Shown here piece by piece: positions 1-4,101 of a stretch of 8,245 bases of DNA. The stretch spans positions 1-8,245 of the forward strand of contig CAMFLJ010000164.1 of NCBI GenBank assembly GCA_945957335.1, in the 5' to 3' direction. Origin of the DNA: an uncultured Actinomycetes bacterium (GTDB lineage: Bacteria > Actinomycetota > Acidimicrobiia > Acidimicrobiales > Acidimicrobilacustridaceae). The notes beneath the pieces are model-generated. The model saw only the letters and a list, made by a program, of their open reading frames with translations, was not told the DNA's origin and searched no databases. The translations under genes were made by a program, and so were the position numbers. Position 1 is the first letter of the stretch, and each line of letters begins with the position of its first letter.

Positions 1-428
1 GGCGAGCTCAGGCACCAGGTGGGGAACCGTGTGTGTGGGTGGGTGGGTGGGCGGGTGGGTGGGTGTATGTATGTGTGCGTGTTTGTGTGTGTGTGTGTGT
101 GTGCGGAAGCTGCCGGCGGAGGCGGAGGAGCACCGGCCCCTCCCCCGGTGCCGGTGACGGGCCGGGCGCCCGGGGCGGCCGGCGCAGCCACCGGGGCTGC
201 AGCCGACGAGCCGATGACCTGGCGGTCGGGGCGGGGCTGGTTCCACGGGCGCTGCTCGGGCGGCACCACCGGCGGCGGGGCCGGTGCCGAGGGGGCGGCC
301 GGTGACGCCGACGGGCGGGCCGCGGGCGGCGCCGGACGGCCGGGATCGACCACCACGCGCTGGGGCTCGGCGTCGCGGGAGCGACCGATGACGCGACGGC
401 CCTCGCCGTCGCCCGGCACCTCAGCCAC
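1..428 (-). CDS. Pro/Ala-rich hypothetical protein, N-terminal part (runs off the window)
   Basis: I do not recognise this protein. The minus-strand frame with codons starting at 428, 425, 422 and so on has no stop down to position 1. From about 428 to 110 it has strong G/C third-position bias and a plausible disordered composition. It reads AEVPGDGEGRRVIGRS, then VVVDPGRPAPP, a long Pro/Ala stretch, RPWNQPRPDRQVIGSS and RPVTGTGGG. The related VIG/VTG motifs (VIGRS, VIGSS, VTGTG) hint at degenerate internal repeats. Past about 110 it becomes His-Thr and Pro-Thr repeats encoded by the GT/GGGT tract. No Shine-Dalgarno sequence is visible. The start could be GTG 428, GTG 419 (one base after the stop of a mini-ORF), or ATG 465 if there is one extra C in the six-C run at 455-450. 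Lack of stops alone is weak evidence at this GC content, so the call rests on codon bias and composition. Confidence 0.33.
   Translation of the reverse strand, partial: MAEVPGDGEGRRVIGRSRDAEPQRVVVDPGRPAPPAARPSASPAAPSAPAPPPVVPPEQRPWNQPRPDRQVIGSSAAAPVAAPAAPGARPVTGTGGGAGAPPPPPAASAHTHTHTNTHTYIHPPTRPPTHPHTRFPTWCLSS
31..103 (+). repeat. GGGT/GT simple-sequence tract with G-quadruplex potential
   Basis: Seven GGG runs lie at 37-39, 41-43, 45-47, 49-51, 53-55, 57-59 and 61-63, each separated by one base (T, or C once). This is an ideal G-quadruplex pattern on the plus strand. After a short TGTA/TGTG transition, an uninterrupted (GT)9 dinucleotide run occupies 85-102. Such a long dinucleotide run is unusual in a bacterial chromosome of this composition. 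If the minus-strand frame through it is translated, it encodes alternating His-Thr followed by Pro/Thr/His-rich sequence. It lies close to the window edge, so an assembly or contig-end artefact cannot be excluded. Confidence 0.85.
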
Positions 429-465
429 GGCGCGCGAGGAGGCGCGGGAGGGGGGCCGTGACCAT
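421..465 (-). CDS. Possible leaderless 14-codon leader ORF (or 5' end of the next gene)
   Basis: ATG 465 lies exactly six bases after TACCAT (477-472), the same -10-to-start layout as the methyltransferase gene. It encodes the 14-residue peptide MVTAPLPRLLARRG and stops with TGA at 423-421. One base later, GTG 419 opens the long minus-strand frame, so translation of the two could be coupled. Alternatively the ATG is the true start of the downstream gene and the six-C run at 455-450 carries a sequencing or slippage indel. Removing one C would give MVTAPSRASSRAVAEVPGD and fuse the two frames. The sequence cannot separate these cases. Confidence 0.25.
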   Translation of the reverse strand: MVTAPLPRLLARRG

Positions 466-471
466 GGGGCG

Positions 472-477
472 ATGGTA
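472..477 (-). promoter_or_regulatory. Candidate -10 box TACCAT
   Basis: The minus strand reads TACCAT, six bases, then ATG 465. This matches the actinobacterial TANNNT -10 with the start codon at about +1, which predicts a leaderless transcript. There is no convincing -35. It overlaps the lower arm of the hairpin that follows the methyltransferase gene. Confidence 0.3.
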
Positions 478-509
478 GGGCCGCGCCACGCCGCAGCCGT
501 GGCAGCCCT
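477..509 (-). terminator. Stem-loop after the methyltransferase gene
   Basis: The arms are AGGGC (477-481) with GCCCT (505-509), and inside them GCCACG (485-490) with CGTGGC (498-503) around a seven-base loop. Small internal bulges separate the two stems. The hairpin begins at the last base of the minus-strand stop codon. There is no U tract, which is common for terminators in high-GC actinobacteria. It could instead act as a 3'-end stabiliser. Confidence 0.5.
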
Positions 510-1195
510 CAGCCCAGGCGACCTTGCACGAGGAGGTGCCGGTCGGAGACCTGCTCGACGCCGAGCTCCCCGTCGAGCCCCGCCACGGCCAGCTGCTCGC
601 GGACCTCCTCGACCCGGTAGGCGGCCCGCAGCGAGTGGCGGAAGTCGTCGACCAGCACGTCGGGCTCCCCCGCCGCGTGGGCCCGCACCAGGCGCTCCAC
701 CTCGTCGTCGTCGGCGGGGCGCAGCAGGTCGACGACGTGCACGACCGCTCCCGGGGCCGCCAGCGGGCGGACCGCGCTCCACAGCGACGCCGGGTCGTCC
801 AGGTGGTGGAGGAGGCTGTTCGAGGCCACGAGGTCGAAGGCGCCGAGGGCCGCGAGCCCGTCGGCAGCCAGCGGGAGGTGGGCGCGGTGCAGCTCGACCC
901 GGTCGCCGAGCCCCAACCGCTCGATCCGCTCGCGTCCGAGGGCGAGCATCCTCGGCCCGGCGTCGAGGCCCACGAGGTGGGTGGCAGGGAGGGCGGCCGC
1001 CAACCGGGCCGTGACGTCGGCCGGCCCGCAGCCGAGGTCGATGGCCCGTGTGGCGCCGACCACCTCCGGCACCCGCTCGACCAGCAACGCGACCACCCGG
1101 TCGTGGGCGGCGCCGAAGTCGGCGTCGCTGTAGGCACGGGCCTGCTCGGGGGCCTCCATGAGCTCGGGCTCGGGCACCCGTCGGTCGAGTCGCAC
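509..1195 (-). CDS. Class I SAM-dependent methyltransferase
   Basis: A 228-residue cytoplasmic Rossmann-fold methyltransferase that would transfer a methyl group from S-adenosylmethionine; the acceptor is unknown. Motif I is DLGCGPAD (residues 53-60). The acidic residue after strand 2 is D78 in GLDAG. The post-strand-4 motif is SNSLLHHL (125-132), followed by a Pro-Gly turn (PLAAPG) and the C-terminal SDRHLLVQGR (217-226). The N-terminal segment PEPELM...QARAYSDADF looks like the conserved start of a bacterial methyltransferase group, so I place the start upstream of ATG 1159, at GTG 1195. TACGGT (1207-1202) lies exactly six bases before that GTG, which fits a leaderless mRNA. GTG 1177 and ATG 1273 are alternatives. 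The gene is divergent from the oxidoreductase and followed by a hairpin. The family is firm by motif; the start is moderately sure and the substrate is unknown. Confidence 0.88.
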   Translation of the reverse strand: MRLDRRVPEPELMEAPEQARAYSDADFGAAHDRVVALLVERVPEVVGATRAIDLGCGPADVTARLAAALPATHLVGLDAGPRMLALGRERIERLGLGDRVELHRAHLPLAADGLAALGAFDLVASNSLLHHLDDPASLWSAVRPLAAPGAVVHVVDLLRPADDDEVERLVRAHAAGEPDVLVDDFRHSLRAAYRVEEVREQLAVAGLDGELGVEQVSDRHLLVQGRLG

Positions 1196-1201
1196 GAGCC
1201 G

Positions 1202-1207
1202 ACCGTA
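1202..1207 (-). promoter_or_regulatory. -10 box TACGGT for the methyltransferase gene
   Basis: TACGGT is followed by six bases (CGGCTC) and GTG 1195. The last T at -7 puts the transcription start on the G of the start codon, the classic leaderless arrangement in actinobacteria. No clear -35 is visible. Confidence 0.45.
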
Positions 1208-1257
1208 GCGACCACCGTGAGGCCCTCCCCGATCCGAGCCGTTCGCGGCGGCATCGG

Positions 1258-1263
1258 TAGCCT
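1258..1263 (+). promoter_or_regulatory. -10 box TAGCCT for the FAD oxidoreductase gene
   Basis: TAGCCT is followed by eight bases and ATG 1272. The predicted start near 1270 gives an mRNA with a leader of 0-2 bases. No Shine-Dalgarno sequence precedes the ATG, which agrees with leaderless initiation. The minus-strand methyltransferase promoter lies only about 50 bases away in the same gap. Confidence 0.4.
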
Positions 1264-1271
1264 CGCCGCCC

Positions 1272-2507
1272 ATGGACCACGACGTCGTCATCGTCGGGGC
1301 GGGCCTCGCGGGCCTGGCCTGCGCCCGCACGCTCCACGCCGCAGGGGTCGACGCCGTGGTGCTCGAGGCCTCCGACGGCGTCGGGGGGCGGGTGCGCTCC
1401 GACGTGGTCGACGGGTTCGTCCTCGACCGGGGCTTCCAGATCCTGCTCACCGCCTACCCCGAGCTGCACCGGTGGGTCGACCTCGAGTCGCTCGACCTGT
1501 GCCGCTTCGACCCCGGCGCCCGCATCCGCGTCGGGGGCCGCTTCCACACGGTCGGCGACCCCCTCCGCCGACCCGGCGACCTGTTCTCGACCGTGGTCGC
1601 ACCCATCGGCAGCCCTCTCGACAAGCTGCGCGTCCTCCGGGCGGTGGCGTCGGTCCGGAAGGGGTCGGTCCCCGACCTGCTGCGCCGCCCCGACGGCACG
1701 ACCGCCGAGCGGCTCCGGCACCTGGGCTTCATCGACCGGGCCGTCGAGCGCTTCCTGCGGCCCCTCTTCGCCGGCATCCAGCTCGACCCCGACCTCGAGG
1801 TCTCGTCGCGCCGCTTCGACGTGATCCTGCGGATGTTGGCCGTCGGCGACTCCGCGGTCCCCGCCGCCGGCATGTCGGCACTCCCCGAGGCGATCGCCGC
1901 CGGCCTCCCGGAGGGCACCATCCGCCTCTCGACCCCCGTCCGCGGTGCGGGGGCCGGAGAGGTGCGCACCGACGATGGCTCGCTGTCGGCGACCACGGTG
2001 GTCGTCGCCACCGACGGGCCGACGGCGGCCGGCCTCACCGGAGCGGTGGCCGACCCCGGATCGCGACCCGTCGCGGCGCTGTGGTTCGGCGCCGACGCGC
2101 CGCCCCTGCGCGGTCCCAGCCTGGTCCTCGACGGAGACCGCTCGGGCCCGGTCCGCAACCTGGCGGTGATGAGCGAGGTGTCCTCCCGCTACGCCCCCGA
2201 GGGCCGGGCGTCGGTGGTGGCCGCGGTGCCGGGGCCCGACGCGCTCGACCCGGCCCTGCCCGCCGCGACGCGCCGCCAGCTCCGGGGCTGGTTCGGCGCC
2301 GAGGTCGACGGGTGGGACCTCCTGCGCGTCGACGTCATCCCCCACGGCCAGCCCGACCAGCGGCCGCCGCTGCACCCGAAGCAGCCGGTGCGCGTCGACG
2401 ACGGCCTGTTCGTCTGCGGCGACCACCGCGACACCGCGTCGATCCAGGGGGCGCTGTTCTCCGGCCGGCGCACCGCCGCCGCGATCCTCGCCGACCGAGG
2501 CCGCTGA
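1272..2507 (+). CDS. FAD-dependent amine-oxidase-like oxidoreductase
   Basis: A 411-residue flavoprotein of the amine oxidase / phytoene desaturase / protoporphyrinogen oxidase-like superfamily. The dinucleotide-binding motif VGAGLAG (residues 8-14) is at the extreme N-terminus. E32 ends strand 2 and would bind the FAD ribose, and it is followed by GVGGRVRS (36-43). The C-terminal FAD motif DDGLFVCGDHRDTASIQGAL (376-395) is intact, with an S-G-R helix start after it. The middle (about residues 60-330) is the variable substrate domain and gives no substrate. No signal peptide or membrane helix is evident. Superfamily members oxidise or isomerise amines, carotenoids or porphyrin precursors; none of these can be assigned here. 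ATG 1272 is chosen because the Rossmann strand begins four residues later. The ATG overlaps an antisense ATG in the shared CATG at 1271-1274. The gene is divergent from the methyltransferase, and co-regulation of the two is an inference. Confidence 0.9.
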   Translation: MDHDVVIVGAGLAGLACARTLHAAGVDAVVLEASDGVGGRVRSDVVDGFVLDRGFQILLTAYPELHRWVDLESLDLCRFDPGARIRVGGRFHTVGDPLRRPGDLFSTVVAPIGSPLDKLRVLRAVASVRKGSVPDLLRRPDGTTAERLRHLGFIDRAVERFLRPLFAGIQLDPDLEVSSRRFDVILRMLAVGDSAVPAAGMSALPEAIAAGLPEGTIRLSTPVRGAGAGEVRTDDGSLSATTVVVATDGPTAAGLTGAVADPGSRPVAALWFGADAPPLRGPSLVLDGDRSGPVRNLAVMSEVSSRYAPEGRASVVAAVPGPDALDPALPAATRRQLRGWFGAEVDGWDLLRVDVIPHGQPDQRPPLHPKQPVRVDDGLFVCGDHRDTASIQGALFSGRRTAAAILADRGR

Positions 2508-2556
2508 CCGCGCCTCCCGGCCGGCGCCCACCCCGCCCGCCGACCTTCACGAAATA

Positions 2557-2586
2557 TTGACGCGGTCCGCCGTTCGCCGATCAGTT
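2557..2586 (+). promoter_or_regulatory. Weak candidate promoter for the XRE regulator
   Basis: The 2508-2660 gap contains the only clearly AT-rich spot nearby (GAAATATTGACG, 2551-2562). TTGACG (2557-2562) is a good -35. Eighteen bases later TCAGTT (2581-2586) is a poor -10. The gap otherwise holds GC-rich sequence with short direct repeats of GCACCGG (2614-2620 and 2631-2637). If this promoter is right, the mRNA has a leader of about 65 bases, in contrast to the leaderless neighbours. Confidence 0.28.
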
Positions 2587-2650
2587 CGCTGTGCAACGAT
2601 CCCCGCGGCAGCTGCACCGGCGGCCTTCCGGCACCGGTGGGGACGACTGC

Positions 2651-2655
2651 GGGAG
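2651..2655 (+). promoter_or_regulatory. Ribosome binding site GGGAG fixing the regulator start
   Basis: GGGAG lies five bases before ATG 2661. This decides between ATG 2661 and the earlier in-frame ATG 2637, which has no comparable site. Confidence 0.55.
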
Positions 2656-2660
2656 CGGTG

Positions 2661-3035
2661 ATGGACGCGACGACCGAGCAGCGACAGGCCTTCGGGCTGG
2701 CCGTGAAGCGACGCCTCGCCGACCTCGGCCGCAGCCGAGCCTGGTTGGGTGCCGAGGTGGCGCGCCTAGAGCTCGGCGAGGGGGCCCGCGCCTACACGGC
2801 GTCCGCCGTGACGATGTGGGTGAACGGCGACACCGAGCCGACCCGCCCGAAGGTGTGGGCCATCGAGTCGGCGCTGGGCGCGAAGCCCGGTTCGCTCTCG
2901 CGGCTGCTCGGCTACCTGCCCCTCGAGGCCCGGCCCGTCACCACCGTCGCGGCCGCCATCGAGGCCGACCCCGTCCTCGGTGACGAGGCCCGCAAGGTCC
3001 TCGTCGCCGTCTACCGCGCCGTCACCGAGGGCTGA
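2661..3035 (+). CDS. XRE-type helix-turn-helix regulator
   Basis: A 124-residue cytoplasmic protein with a single helix-turn-helix domain at about residues 8-85. The first helix is EQRQAFGLAVKRRLADLG, followed by AWLGAEVARLE. The recognition region is TASAVTMWVNGDTEPTRPK (46-64), and AIESALGAKPGSLSRLLGY closes the fold, as in Cro/C1 (XRE) regulators. The C-terminal tail AAAIEADPVLGDEARKVLVAVYRAVTEG (97-124) resembles the short helix at the end of small actinobacterial XRE proteins and may mediate dimerisation. The start is set by GGGAG at 2651-2655. L36 is encoded by CTA (2766-2768), a rare codon in this composition, and that codon is the antisense stop of the opposite gene. Its targets are unknown. 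It is a local candidate to bind the operator at 4066-4092, but nothing shows this directly. Confidence 0.82.
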   Translation: MDATTEQRQAFGLAVKRRLADLGRSRAWLGAEVARLELGEGARAYTASAVTMWVNGDTEPTRPKVWAIESALGAKPGSLSRLLGYLPLEARPVTTVAAAIEADPVLGDEARKVLVAVYRAVTEG

Positions 3036-3356
3036 CGGGCCCCGGCTCGTCACCGACGCCAGCAGGGCGAGCTCGCCGGGCTGGACGCCGTCGGCGGCAT
3101 CCGCGGTGACCGGCCCGTACCAGACCTCGTAGCCCGCGACGTCGACCCACCAGCCGCACTCCTGGGGGCCCTCCTCGTGGAGGTCGCGCAAGGCCGCGGT
3201 GAAGCCCTCGAGCACTGCCGGGTCGGTGGTCTCGGCGATCTGCTCGCGCAGCACCTCGTCGCAGGCCTCGAAGGCCTGGACCACCGTGGGGGCGTAGAGC
3301 ACGACGCCGGCGACCGCGCCCGGCGCAGGGCTGCAGCCCACCGCGAACACCTGCAT
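2766..3356 (-). CDS. Hypothetical protein overlapping the XRE gene antisense
   Basis: Not recognised. Residues 1 to about 105 (MQVFAVGCSPAPG...ECGWWVDVAGYEVWYGPV...QPGELALLASV) look genuinely coding: third positions are nearly all G/C, composition is balanced, and there is an aromatic-rich core. They predict a small soluble alpha/beta-type protein without signal peptide or transmembrane helix. From about residue 107 the frame runs antisense through the XRE gene to a TAG at 2768-2766, and composition turns to Gly/Arg/Asp-rich shadow-like sequence. The true end may therefore be near 3040, with a frameshift, or the 196-residue form may be real. In the next frame a TGA follows ELALLAS almost at once. 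GAGGAG (3362-3357) directly abuts ATG 3356 and sits six bases from GTG 3350, which is an equally good start. TACCCT at 3426-3421 could be its -10, giving a leader of roughly 60 bases. Confidence 0.6.
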   Translation of the reverse strand: MQVFAVGCSPAPGAVAGVVLYAPTVVQAFEACDEVLREQIAETTDPAVLEGFTAALRDLHEEGPQECGWWVDVAGYEVWYGPVTADAADGVQPGELALLASVTSRGPSALGDGAVDGDEDLAGLVTEDGVGLDGGRDGGDGPGLEGQVAEQPRERTGLRAQRRLDGPHLRAGRLGVAVHPHRHGGRRVGAGPLAEL

Positions 3357-3362
3357 CTCCTC
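3357..3362 (-). promoter_or_regulatory. Ribosome binding site GAGGAG of the minus-strand hypothetical gene
   Basis: GAGGAG has zero spacing to ATG 3356 and six bases to GTG 3350. The latter is the usual spacing, so the in-frame GTG may be the real start, which would shorten the protein by two residues. Confidence 0.5.
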
Positions 3363-3460
3363 ACCCCGCGACCCTCGTGCGGGGCCCTCGGGCAGGGCGG
3401 GCACCGCGCTCGTGGGGTCGAGGGTAACGCCGCACCGGCCGCTCCCGGGACGCTCCGCCT

Positions 3461-3470
3461 TGTGTAGGTT
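3461..3470 (+). promoter_or_regulatory. Extended -10 TGTGTAGGTT for the phosphoribosyltransferase gene
   Basis: TAGGTT (3465-3470), preceded by TGTG, lies eight bases before ATG 3479, the same spacing as for the FAD oxidoreductase. The predicted start is near 3477, giving an essentially leaderless mRNA. No Shine-Dalgarno sequence precedes ATG 3479. No -35 is apparent, which suits an extended -10. Confidence 0.45.
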
Positions 3471-3478
3471 CGGCGTCG

Positions 3479-3994
3479 ATGGACGACGCATCGAGCAACG
3501 ACATGGAAGTGCTGACCTGGCCGTTGTACGGAGAGGCTTCCAAGGCTCTCGCCGACATGGTGGCCGACAGCGGCTACCGGCCCGACCTGATCCTCTCGAT
3601 CGCCCGCGGCGGCCTGCTCATCGCCGGCTCGCTGGCCTACTCGCTCGGCATCAAGAACCTGCACGTGATGAACGTCGAGTACTACACGGGCAAGGGCGAG
3701 CGCCTCGAGTTCCCCGTGATCCTGCCGCCTCCGCTCACGCTGGTGAACCTCGAGTCGGCCAAGGTCCTGATCGCCGACGACGTCGCCGACACCGGCCACA
3801 CCCTCGCCATGGTGCGCGACTACGTCACCCCGCAGGTGGGCGAGGTCCGCTCCGCTGTGCTCTACCAGAAGCCCATCTCGGTGATGGACTGCGACTACGT
3901 GTGGCGCCACACCGACCGGTGGATCGACTTCCCGTGGTCGACCGCGGCGGCCCTCGTCGACCCGCACGACTCGGACGCTCACAAGGCCGAGTGA
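3479..3994 (+). CDS. Phosphoribosyltransferase (HPRT/Gpt-like)
   Basis: A 171-residue type I phosphoribosyltransferase. Such enzymes join a base to 5-phosphoribosyl-1-diphosphate (PRPP), mostly in purine salvage; some homologues are regulatory or have other substrates. The PRPP-binding signature is VLIADDVADTGHTL (residues 96-109), with the paired acidic residues D100-D101 and the TG-T phosphate loop. SIARGGLLIAG (40-50) is the pyrophosphate-binding loop after strand 1. The region VLYQKPISVMDCDYVWRHTDRWIDFPWS (127-154) corresponds to the base-binding hood seen in the xanthine/hypoxanthine/guanine group. ATG 3479 is preferred because of the -10 box eight bases upstream; ATG 3503 (M9) is an alternative just before the conserved EVLTWPLYGEASKAL. 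Followed by the amidohydrolase pair after 107 bases, with a separate promoter, so a shared nucleobase pathway is inferred. The family is sure; the base is not. Confidence 0.9.
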   Translation: MDDASSNDMEVLTWPLYGEASKALADMVADSGYRPDLILSIARGGLLIAGSLAYSLGIKNLHVMNVEYYTGKGERLEFPVILPPPLTLVNLESAKVLIADDVADTGHTLAMVRDYVTPQVGEVRSAVLYQKPISVMDCDYVWRHTDRWIDFPWSTAAALVDPHDSDAHKAE

Positions 3995-4065
3995 GTCCGC
4001 CGTCGGGGCCCCGGTCACCGGCGCCGCCGCCAGTGTGAACTCCGGGTGACGTGTGCCGGGAGGTC

Positions 4066-4095
4066 GTTGACCCGTTCAACACTTTGTTGAACCCT
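4066..4095 (+). promoter_or_regulatory. Promoter with overlapping palindromic operator for the amidohydrolase pair
   Basis: GTTCAAC (4074-4080) and GTTGAAC (4086-4092) form a perfect 7-base inverted repeat around ACTTT. A third half-site, GTTGA (4066-4070), precedes them, so GTTGA, TCAAC and GTTGA begin at 4066, 4076 and 4086, exactly 10 bases apart in alternating orientation. TTGACC (4067-4072) can serve as -35, and AACCCT (4090-4095) as a weak -10 at 17-base spacing. The -10 lies six bases before ATG 4102, as in leaderless genes. The operator would lie between and over both elements, which fits a repressor. I cannot name the regulator. Confidence 0.55.
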
Positions 4096-4101
4096 CGGCG
4101 G

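Noticed and set aside
19..1014. 331-residue plus-strand frame starting in the repeat tract
   Set aside because: Gly/Arg/Pro-rich low-complexity translation, antisense to the methyltransferase over its second half, with no motif or ribosome binding site.
421..1254. 277-residue minus-strand frame from ATG 1254
   Set aside because: A shifted frame of the methyltransferase gene; Ser/Pro/Arg-rich with no methyltransferase motifs. Only its last 14 codons are kept, as a separate possible mini-ORF.
1271..1276. ATG 1273 or earlier (up to 1450) as start of the methyltransferase
   Set aside because: The added residues lie antisense to the oxidoreductase or are Gly/Asp-rich with no family resemblance, and GTG 1195 has an ideally placed -10 box.
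524..2560. 678-residue plus-strand frame
   Set aside because: It is antisense to the methyltransferase and then a shifted frame of the FAD oxidoreductase. Its translation is Arg/Pro/Gly-rich shadow sequence without motifs, whereas the other two frames carry clear family motifs.
3050..4018. 322-residue minus-strand frame
   Set aside because: It runs antisense through the phosphoribosyltransferase and out of frame through the minus-strand hypothetical gene. The phosphoribosyltransferase has an intact PRPP signature.
4004..4021. CGGGGCCCCG palindrome and CCGGTCACCGG after the phosphoribosyltransferase stop, as a terminator
   Set aside because: The palindrome leaves no loop and the second stem is only four bases. 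In sequence this GC-rich such short pairings are expected by chance.
4051..4101. Upstream GTG 4051 as start of the first amidohydrolase
   Set aside because: It would make the operator/promoter at 4066-4095 coding, and the 17 extra residues precede the normal N-terminal strand of the family. ATG 4102 is better.
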